Below are positions 36,243 to 44,998 of a stretch of 64,000 nt of DNA, one piece after another. The notes beneath the pieces were generated by a model. It saw nothing but the letters and a program-made list of their open reading frames with translations, ran no database searches and was not told the DNA's origin. Numbering within the stretch: position 1 is the first letter of the stretch; each line of letters begins with the position of its first letter. The stretch covers positions 15,001 to 79,000 of the forward strand of contig PUQB01000702.1 in assembly GCA_003024785.1 (NCBI GenBank), given 5' to 3'. Both the position numbers and the translations under genes were made by a program. Source of the DNA: Selaginella tamariscina (Eukaryota > Streptophyta > Lycopodiopsida > Selaginellales > Selaginellaceae).

Positions 36243-39200
36243 CTAAAGTTTCTTCTTCATCTTAAGTAAAGCTGCAGTTCTCGAACCACCAGTTACGCTT
36301 GGACGTGGAGGTGTTTGAGTAGGTAACTCTTCTGGTCTAATGTTCTCTGCAAGCTTGTTTGTTGCCAACCTAGAGAGTTCGAAACTCTTCTCGGTTCCTA
36401 TAATATTCCTTCCGAGCTCGACGGCAGCTAACAATGATGACCCGGTTCCGGAACCAATATCCCAGACTAGGTCGCCAGGTCTACTGAGACGCTCGATCAA
36501 AAGCTGCATGAGTCGAACACTCTTCGGTTGAATCATAATCCTGCACAATCTTCCATTAGGATAAACATAGCAAAGCACTTCCTTACCAAGCCTCCTGATA
36601 ACGGTCGGCAGTGTCGACGAGGATCGTGTTCGTCAACGCCAGAGGGTTTGGCCTCTTCGACTTCTTCTCAGAGCTTTGCAGCACCAAGAGAACTAACAAG
36701 TTATCCTGCCACATAGACCAAGTTAAACTTGAACTTGAATAGCTAGCTTACCTTAATTTTGTCACGGTATCCCAGCCTCGTGCACGGTAGACGCTGTAAG
36801 TCCCTGCAACCTCCAAGTTGATTACTGCAGCCGCCTGAATCACCGCCGAAACAGAAGGAGAACTCGCGAAGACGACCATGAAACCACTCGCTGCCAAGTG
36901 CATTCCACTGAACTGCAAGGCCTCCTCAAACTTCACCGGATCTAGCTGCACAATGTCCTTGTTGATGCTAGCACCTCCATATACAAGCTCATTGGGCAAG
37001 TCGAGGATGATGAGGTTGAAGCCGTATTCACCTACCACTTCCTGGAACAACGTTTGTGACTCAACCGTATGTAGTCTGTCAACCTGTTCTCGGAGCTTGG
37101 TGTACACCTCTGTCTGGGAAGCACCTGGCTCGAAGAAAGACCTGCTCATCTCCTCCATGTCGCACACAGCTAGGTCGTAGGATCCACGGGATGCAGCCAG
37201 GGTCGGGATGAAGGTCATCAGGTCGTCCTTGATGTCCAAACTAGCTACAAGTGGCTGTACCTCATTGATTGTAAAGTCGAATGCTGGCGGAGGTGCTGTA
37301 GAAGAGCTTGGTCCCGCTCCCGATCCCTTTGCAGGTGTAGTTGTCTTCCGCACCGTCTTCTTCATCTTGCTCTTCTTGATAGCCTCTACTTCTTCTGGCT
37401 CCCAAAGAATCGCTGGTAGATCATTGGCGTGCATGTCGAATAGTGTGCTCTCCCAAGCTGGTGGCTGTTGCGACGGACAGTCGAGCCAGAATGGAACATG
37501 CTCCCGTTCGAACGGTGTTAGAGCTCCTCTGCTCTTCGACCACATGTGAGGCTCGCTTGTATGATCTGTCCACAGCTTCATCGTATGGGACGGTGTCATT
37601 TGCTTCGCCAGTATGAACCTGCAACACAAAGTCAGACAGTAGCAATGCTGGATTGAAAGCTTACCTCCATATCATCCGACGCGCAGATTCCTCACGCTCC
37701 AGAAACTCATTCGGCTCCATCGAATAAGTGAACCGTATGCAGTCATGGAAGGGCTGAAAGACCAGGCACTTGCTCCGAATTCTCATCTCGTCAAACCAGC
37801 TCATGAAGTCGACATCCGTTCCAACTTCTTCACCATCCTCTCGCAACCCCTTAAGGATCTGAATGGCTTCCTCGCGCACAGCCTTCCAATATAAGTCCAA
37901 GGTGAACCACTTGATCCACTCTTTGTCCTGCATGCCCGGTAGCCCAAGTGTCTGTTGTTCTGCCTTGGATTCGAGACGGGTGAGCTTGTTGAGGTATCGG
38001 AGTCGCAGCATGTTTGGAATCTTCGCCCTTGACATCGCATACAGCTTCTCAATGCCCATCCAGCGACACTGCTTATGAGAGATGTTTGTCACCTTCTGGA
38101 ACCACTCCTCCCCCAAGTCTGGGTCTATGATGGAGAGGAACTTGTGCATACGCTTGTCATGCTTCTTGTATACTAGCTGCTTCAGGTTCACCTCAACCTG
38201 TGGATTGCCCTTAGCACTGGTGACTGCTCTGTCGAGATCATCGTCGATCTCGTTCTGCACATAGAACAAGTTAAAAATTTCTTTCCTATAAATTAAATCG
38301 GAGGTTACCTTGAAAAGTATCTTTGCGCAGATCAGGTTCGGAAGAGGATGCCAAGCCGTCTTTCCTGATGAACTCTCCTTCCACTTCCGCACCTCAAGAC
38401 GATCAACCTCCGTGAGTGACTCGAGGATTTTCTGAGTTCCTTCTGTACTAGTGCAGACCGCCTTTACAGCGAGGAGAATATGTGGTAGCGTTGTTTCCAC
38501 AGATGTTGCTGAAGATCTGTTCAACGAAACTGTAAGTCTAAACTCTTAACAAAAAGAAAAGAAAATACTCACATGTTAATCGATTGGAACATCGAAACCA
38601 ATTGAAGAATGTCGAGGTTCTCCGTGGAGATGAAACTCGATCGAACGCGAATAGCCCATCGCTGGTTGTCCTCTGCATCCTCTCGGTACAGCTTCTGCAA
38701 AGCCTGTAGCCTATGGTTCCCGTCCCAACAGCTAAACTTCCTGTTTGAGAGCCTTGAAGCCCACTGTTTGTACTCCGGCTGAGTAAGAGCTTGCTCGAAA
38801 GACCGGTGCTGCTCGTACTGAATCGTGTCCTTCGACAGCTCCGATAGCTCCTCAGCAGTGAGTCGATCTCCGATGGACAGAATGAACATGGCCGTGTTGC
38901 GTAGATAACCAGCCTTCTTCAACGATGACACCAGCCTGTCCAAGTCCCCTGGGTTCACTCGTCGAACCACCTCGTTGGAATGTATTCTGCAGATGGGCAC
39001 ATCAGGAGGATCACCAAGTCCCTTGATAGTAATTTTGTCGAGCAGGTTTGCTGAGCTCTCCAAATGCAGGCTCGCCGGTATGCTGTATAACTCCTTCGGC
39101 TCCTTATCGCTCTTCGCCTTCTTGCCTTTTGAATCAGCTTTCCCGCGGCTCTCTTTTTGCTGACTGCCTCCTCCAAGTCGTCCTCGCTAGCTTCAGCTGC

Positions 39201-39467
39201 CTCTGTCATCTGCACTTGCTCGTTCAGGACTGCAACCTCAGCGGATGAAGGAGGCAACTGCGACGAGCTCTCCGGGAAATCTGTGATTGTTGGTGGAGGC
39301 TGTTCTTGCTCAACTGCTACTACTCCAGACTGAGTCACTGGAGGATCCTCCTTTGGTACATTAGATGGTTCTCCTCTCTTGCCTCGCTTCTGCTTCGATA
39401 TCCTCTTCTCTTCCCGTGGCTCTTCATCAGGCGCAGTCTCTAGTAGACGTTTTGAAGCTCTCACCAT
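36243..39467 (-). pseudogene. ParB-like domain + DNA methyltransferase, transposon cargo gene
   Basis: Predicted DNA-modification protein. The start at 39467 (MVRASKRLLE) is followed by a Lys/Arg/Glu-rich tail. A ParB-like domain (about 39000-38580) shows ICRIHSNEVVRRVNPGDLDR and CWDGNHRLQAL, the GxxR-type motif. Two middle exons without known domain follow, then a permuted methyltransferase with motif IV-like LIILDLPN at about 36991-37011 before motif I DIGSGTGSSLLAA at about 36423-36462, the beta-class order seen in N4-cytosine/N6-adenine enzymes. Likely introns: 38530-38572, 38255-38308 (in-frame), 37619-37664, 36716-36761, 36541-36586; three are exactly 46 nt. An A-run at 39154-39158 appears one base short, and exon phases at the first and fourth introns are off by one. 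Either small lesions exist or my splice choices are wrong. DLPN departs from the usual DPPY. Confidence 0.72.
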
Positions 39468-41136
39468 TTTGGGAACTCTGGAAAGTAAACACACAAGTCA
39501 ATTGATGAGGAGTCAAAATAAAAAAACAAACAAAGATGACTAACCTTGTGGCTGCCGACTCAAGCTAGATGCTGCCGACCCTCTCAGTCGGCAGAGAGAT
39601 GTAGAAGAAAAAACCTGCCGACTGAGATAGTTTGTGCCGACTCTGTCAGACGGCACAGAAGAGATAATGGTGCCGACTGAGATAGGATGGTGCCGTCCCT
39701 CTCAGACGGCACAAATGGGAAGACCCATTAACTGTTTTAAAAGAAATACTTGAGACGCAAAGAAAAAAAAACTAATTCAAAATACCTTGTGGCTGCCGAC
39801 TGAAGAAGGATGGTGCCGTCACTCTCAGTCGGCACAAATGGGAAGACACTATAACTCTGAAAAAAAACATTGTTATACGGATACTTGAGCCGCAGAGCAA
39901 AATATAAACAAATTCAAAATACCTTGTGGCTGCCGACTGAAGAAGGATGGTGCCGTCACTCTCAGTCGGCACAAATGGGAAGACACATAACTCTGAAAAA
40001 AAACATTGTATACGGATACTTGATCCAGAGCAAAAATAAACAAATTCAAAATACCTTGTGGCTGCCGACTGAAGAAGGATGGTGCCGTCACTCTCAGTCG
40101 GCACAAATGAGAAGACACATTAACTCTGAAAAAAAACAATGTGATACGAATATGATCCAGAAAGCAAAAAATAAATATATCGAACATACCTTGTGGCTGC
40201 CGACTGAACTAGGATGGTGCCGTCACTCTCAGTCGGCACAAATGGGAAGACCCATTAACTCTGAAAAAAAAACCTTGTGATACGAATACTTGAGCCAGAA
40301 AGCAAAAAAAAACAAATCGAAAATACCTTGTTTTTGCCGACTGAACCAGGATGGTGCCGTCACTCTCAGTCGGCACAAATGGAAAGACCCATTAACTCTG
40401 AAAAAAAACATTGTGACACGTATACTTGAGCCGCAAGGAAAAAAATAAATAAATCGACGATACCTTGTGTTTGCCGACTGAACCAGGATGGTGCCGTTGC
40501 TCTCAGTCGGCACAAATAAGAAGACCCTATATCTCTGGAAAAAGAAATACTTTGAGCAGCAAATCATAAAATACAGAAATTACACATACCTTGTGGCCGC
40601 CGGCTGAGCAGGATGGTGCCGAGAATCTAAATCGGCACAGAAATCTCCATTGTTATACTTGGGCGCTGCACGAATCGAGTCGAAATGGATGGCGCCGCAG
40701 TGGAAACCGTAACTCTGAGATCTGAGATTAAAGAAACCCTCTGGATCTACCGCAGTGGAAACAGATCTGAGATTGAAAGAACCCTAGCCGCAATGGAAAC
40801 AGTAAACCCTATCTACCAAAAAACCCTAGCCGCAATGAAAACAGTGAACCCTACGGAATAAATGTGACATTAATATTTAGGGTTTATTTTAAAATATGTG
40901 AATAATTGGTAAATGTGAAGATATTTCAAATCATAAAAGGTAGAAATTAAATTAAATCGGTGATACTAGAGAGGACATCATTAAGAACACTGTGAACTGG
41001 GCAGCATAGAATTAATTATATACAAACGTGTATTCACGTTTATTGTTAACGATTGTAATTTTTTTTTGGTAAGAGAAAGTGTGTTTAATCTTTTGCTTTG
41101 CTTTCCTAAACCACCGAGCTTTCTCCTTGCGTTGTC
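39468..41136. promoter_or_regulatory. Shared intergenic region of the two divergent transposon genes
   Basis: The start codons of the methyltransferase gene (39467, minus) and transposase gene (41137, plus) face away from each other across this 1.67-kb stretch, which holds the GCCGAC repeat array. At about 40745-40850 two or three copies of an ACCCTAGCCGCAATG-like phrase follow. A bidirectional promoter is inferred from the arrangement only. Confidence 0.5.
39544..40650. repeat. Central array of ~135-bp repeats with GCCGAC inverted repeats
   Basis: Seven regular units start with CCTTGTGGCTGCCGACTGA or a variant at 39785, 39922, 40054, 40189, 40326, 40463 and 40589 (period 126-137 bp). Three shorter irregular units precede them (39544-39720). 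Each unit has TGCCGACTGA, about 20 nt, then TCAGTCGGCA, able to form a hairpin. The array lies between the two divergent genes, where their promoters should be. Both strands show open frames only because the unit lacks stops in some phases. Confidence 0.92.
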
Positions 41137-44100
41137 ATGGCCAGAGTTACCTATGAAGGCATTGACAAAGATTTCCCAGTCGATGAAGATGGAAATGCTT
41201 TTGTGTTTGAACATGATCTTCACATTGCTTTCAACATTCCTTGTTGGTTCAGTATACATGTGGTTCAATTGATGTCAGTTTCTGCGAGTTCTGGAGAAGA
41301 TGTGGAGTTGTTACCAGAAGGCAATGCATCAAACCAGTTTGTCTTTTACACATTGTGCCCGGCAAAGGGCCCGTTGTTCAGGTTGCGGACAGAGGAGCGT
41401 GAGGAATCCATGCTGGTGTGTCTTCTAAGAGCAGACAAATGTAGGATAGGGAAGGATCTCATTGGTTCGTCTGAAGTTAAACGAGTCTCTGAACTACCGC
41501 AGATATACAATGGAAATGTCATTTTCGAACTTCCCCCTAAGACAGAAAGCACAGAGAAGTACTCGGGGATGAATCGCAAGGATGGCTGCTACCATTGGAC
41601 ACACCCGAGCACAACACACTGGCATGTTCCGGCGCGAGTCAGTCGAAGTTCATGTGTCGGACATCTCCAATGCATCAATCCTACTTGCCCCTACTTGGCT
41701 TTTGAGAAGAAAGCAAATGAATGTCACTTCAAGGGTGCTGTGGAGAAGGCAAAGACAACTGAGACAGGCAAAGTAATAGGCATAAAATGTAAGCATTGTG
41801 GAGAGGAGCCATTGCTGGTGCACACTTGTCCGGCTTATGTGTACTACATTCTGCCAGACGACATTTCTTTTACAAGGTTGTTCATTCACAGAGGTGTTCA
41901 TCAGCATCCAGTCAGCCCCTCAGTGTCAGCTTCAAACGTTCAGCGAGCCAGATCTAGTGTCAGCAACGTGGTAAAGAGCAGTCCGCGAACCAATCAACGA
42001 GTGATTGAGTTTCAAGCCGCGCGTGAGCTCATCTTTGAAGAACTTTTCAAGGAAGAAGGAGAAGTCTCGTACACTGGTTTACTCTCAAAACTTGAACCTC
42101 TAACAAACCATCGAAGGTATTTTTTTAGATCTCTACACACTGACGTGACCTTTTCTTTAGGACTCGGGACTGGATTACACAATCAAGACAGAAGGAGACA
42201 CACTTTAGAGAGGGTTACGAGGGTCTTCTGGAGCTGAAGACAAAGCTGCCAATACCTTTCATTCACGTCATACATGTTCCAGGGATGGAACTGCATGGTG
42301 CTGAGGAGCAGCCTCTGATCTTCAAAATGACAGTTGAGGGACCGGGTTCAGGAGTTGAGTACATCAGAAGGTGTCAAAGTGGAGGAGACCTTCATGATCA
42401 ATGGGTTGTTCTGGACCACACGCACCGCATACCAGACTGGGCGACAATTGGAATACACCTTTATGACCCATTGTAAGTTGTAAAACTCTTCATAACACTT
42501 TCTAATCTTCGTTATCTAACGCTCTCTTGCAGTGTCAGATCCATGGTGACTATAGCTTACGCAGATATGTGCCGCGAAGATAATGTTGCAGTGCTGAAGT
42601 TCTTGAACACAATGCTAGAGGTTTGTAAGAAGCAGGGTTTGGAGAATGTCAACTTTGCTGGTTTCATGTCGGATGAGGCTGGAGCGATATGGATAGCCTT
42701 GCGCCAAGTATTCAACAACGGAGCAAAGATGAAAGGGAGGGAAAGAAGCTGTCTGTTTCACTTTATGCAATCTGTGCGTCAGGTGACAAAGAAATGGATC
42801 GCAGAAGAACATCGCGAAGAACACATGAAGCTTGCTCGTGCCTGGCCTGCAGCACTGAATGAACAATCTAAGAAAGAACAACTGGCAATTCTCGAGTCTT
42901 TTGGGAAGGACGAGCGTCAAACATTCGAGCTTTGAAGACATGGCTGTCTTGGTGGATCAGGCATGAGGACCACATCTCCATGGCGGAACTGGGAGACATG
43001 ACAGAAGAAGGACTCGCGAGCGTTCCAACTACAAACAATGCTGAAGTGATTCACGCTAGAGCAAGAAGAGCAAGATTGGCCAAAAGAGTACCACTGCTGG
43101 AGGCGACAATGTTAGACCTCACCGATGCAGTTATGCAGAGTGCGAAGGTGAAAGCGGCAATAGAAGGGAGGTATACAGGGTCAGGGCCTTCGAAGGAAAC
43201 TCTGTTGAAACGAGTGCAACGCAAACTCTCTGAGGGGAAAAGTGTATCTCCATCAACAATTATTAATCTGGTGGAAGGCGAGGAACACTTGACCAGCCCG
43301 GAGTTCACGTGTACCACTAACGTTCGAGTGCAAACTGTTAGGAGAACAGTCACAGGAACAGAACAGTCTGATGCTCGACGTTCACACAGACATGATGTAG
43401 AGTACACAAGCGGGTGGTCCAAAACAACAGGAGAAAGAGGTTAAGGTTCGAAGAGGTTTCGGAGAGAGAGATTGCTCAAACAGAGTGGGCCATCAGACGA
43501 ATCGGAGCATCAGTAAGGTTAAGTGTTTGGGGATGAATCAGGAAGGAACTGCTCTGTGTGGAAAACCAATCGGTTATCCAAGCAGAGTGCCAGCACCAGG
43601 ATTCTATGGAAAACGAATGTACATTGATGCCTTGGGGAATGAGGAGTATGTACAACAGATGATGTGGTTCTGCCCAAAAGATTCAGGGTGTTTCACGCGG
43701 CCAAACGGCAAAATTCTTCGGTCACGTATTCCAACACCACCAACGGTTTGGCCTGTGCTCAAGGAAACGAAGCTGACAAGTGAGGAGGTCAGAGAACTAC
43801 AGGATGCAGGCTTTGTTCTGGAAGGTTTACAGGGGATGGCAGGAAGAGTAGATGAGGGTCAGAAGGACAAAACACCATCGCCACCACGTGGAGCTGGATC
43901 TACAACAATTCCACCTTTCGAAGGACGTATGGTTCGGACTCCAACAAAAATGTCTAAGGAACAAGAGAAGAATTTCCGCAAGGCCAAGACGTTTTTAGGT
44001 TGTGTGCGAAATGTTGAAGTGACAGCTAGAGGACGGAAGGAGGCTTTCGTTGTGTCGGCAGGAAATGACTCTGCAAAGGTGACTATTAATACTTATCCTT

Positions 44101-44297
44101 CATGCAGTTGTTCTACATTTCAGAAGAGCAAAAGTTGGAGCCCATGTGTACACATGTACTTCGTCTATAGCCGTGTGCTTGGCTTGAACCCGGAAGTCAC
44201 ATATTTTCTACAAAGGCGATCGCTCAGTGACATGGAGGTCCACCGTTTGCTGGTGAATTGCAACAGAGTTCATGACCCACCGGTGCTACAAGGATAA
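41137..44297 (+). pseudogene. Mutator-like (MULE) transposase with SWIM zinc finger, frameshifted
   Basis: Catalyses cut-and-paste of the element in the nucleus. Exon 1 (41137-42116, MARVTYEGIDKDFP) has a Cys/His-rich DNA-binding region: CVGHLQCINPTCPYLAFEKK, then KCKHCG and HTCP. It resembles the FLYWCH/WRKY-like fingers of MULE proteins. Introns 42117-42160 (44 nt) and 42473-42532 (60 nt) have GT-AG ends and keep frame. The DDE core shows LDHTHRIPDW (first Asp, about 42412), MSDEAGAIW (second Asp, about 42667), CLFHFMQSV (the MULE CxxH), and TTNNAEVIHARARR (Glu, about 43029). A SWIM finger, CSCSTFQKSKSWSPCVHMYF, lies at about 44101-44160. One-base breaks near 42905-42931 and 43405 disrupt the frame, so this copy should not make full transposase. 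A run of 8 Ts opens intron 1. Confidence 0.88.
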
Positions 44298-44329
44298 ATG
44301 GTTTAGGGTTTAGGATAATGTCTTATTAA

Positions 44330-44384
44330 GCCAGTGGGCATATATTAAGCCAGTCGGCGTATATTAAACCAGTCGGCATATTAA
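44330..44384. repeat. Right subterminal AGTCGGCA-like repeats
   Basis: Three direct copies of TTAAGCCAGTCGGCATA (variants GTGGGCATA, GTCGGCGTA, GTCGGCATA), about 21 bp apart, immediately after the transposase stop. A matching pair, GGTCGGCAGTA and CAGTCGGCAAA, lies at 36134-36161 near the left end. The core equals that of the central array. Confidence 0.85.
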
Positions 44385-44475
44385 AAAAACTTATATATTC
44401 TAGAATATTCTTGAGAATATGCTAGAATATGCTAGAATAACCCTAGAATATCCGCGAATATACTAGAATAATATG

Positions 44476-44513
44476 AAGCCTCCTGAGCCGGAGCCTCCTT
44501 TTCGCCGAGACCC
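44476..44513 (-). repeat. Right terminal inverted repeat of the Mutator-like element
   Basis: The reverse complement begins GGGTCTCGGCGAAAAGGAGG and pairs with 36048-36086. An AGAATATTC/AGAATATGC-rich zone (44394-44470) precedes it, mirroring the left end. Confidence 0.88.
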
Positions 44514-44522
44514 CTTGTACCG
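44514..44522. repeat. 9-bp target site duplication, right (CTTGTACCG)
   Basis: Identical to 36039-36047; see the left copy. Confidence 0.92.
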
Positions 44523-44880
44523 CTGGCTTCAATAACGACCTTGAAAAGTTCATCACATTTCTGCTCAACATACACAGAAGCAGGAACAATCCGCTTTGCG
44601 AATGGTTGATTTGAAGCTGACACAAGGGCAAAATCATCTGGATACCTGCAAAAAGAATGACCATAGCATAGGAGAGAAATTTCGCACAATTTATCGCAAA
44701 ACTTATTTGATGCATCAGGATTCTTTAAGATATTCATGAAGGGATATGCGCAAAACCTGGAGTCGATAAGTCGCTTGAGCTCCCTTGAACGCACGTAAAA
44801 TATATGTTTGGGGACTCCTCCGCAGATTGGCATGTCTTGATAGAAGAGTTTTTGCATCCTTTATTGAGGTTTTGAGTAAT
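44523..44880 (-). pseudogene. Unidentified gene remnant, copy B, part 2 (N-terminal side)
   Basis: The minus-strand frame starts MQKLFYQDMPICGGVPKHIF at 44857 and continues ELKRLIDSRFCAYPFMNILK, NPDASNKFCDKL, then PDDFALVSASNQPFAKRIVP and EQKCDELFKVVIEAS up to the transposon. It is better preserved than copy A (8751-9055). The TTTTTGCAG near 44650 may be a splice acceptor. Function unknown. It is separated from its 3' part (35763-36038) by the Mutator-like element. Confidence 0.45.
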
Positions 44881-44998
44881 ACAGTAATATGAGCACCTGG
44901 AGTAGTCGCGATAATTGGTACTTTGCATGGCCACAGGTGCGATGTGAGGGAATTGGCAGTACCTGGAGAACTGGTCATAGGCATGGGTCGTTTCGAGG

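Larger units (their letters stand above)
36048..44513. mobile_element. 8.5-kb Mutator-like transposon with a ParB-methyltransferase cargo gene
   Basis: Left end GAGTGTCGCC...GGAGGCT and right end (reverse complement GGGTCTCGGC...GGAGGCT) align over about 39 bp with mismatches and one gap. A 9-bp direct target duplication, typical of the Mutator superfamily, flanks them. Copy A of the duplicated segment lacks the whole block, which confirms the boundaries. Inside are two divergent multi-exon genes (transposase on plus, ParB/DNA methyltransferase on minus) separated by a tandem-repeat array. AGTCGGCA motifs and AGAATATTC-rich stretches sit just inside both ends. Confidence 0.93.

Noticed and set aside
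36748-37549. Plus-strand open frames opposite the methyltransferase exons (36878-37180, 37208-37549)
   Set aside because: Shadows of the minus-strand gene; no motif of their own.
39772-40567. Open frames on both strands with repeated peptides (for example RVTAPSFFSRQPQG)
   Set aside because: They are translations of the ~135-bp noncoding GCCGAC array and exist in both strands by chance of the unit length.
39544-40650. Possible CRISPR-like array (regular direct repeats with internal dyads)
   Set aside because: Eukaryotic context, 126-137-bp period, similar rather than unique spacers, no cas genes.
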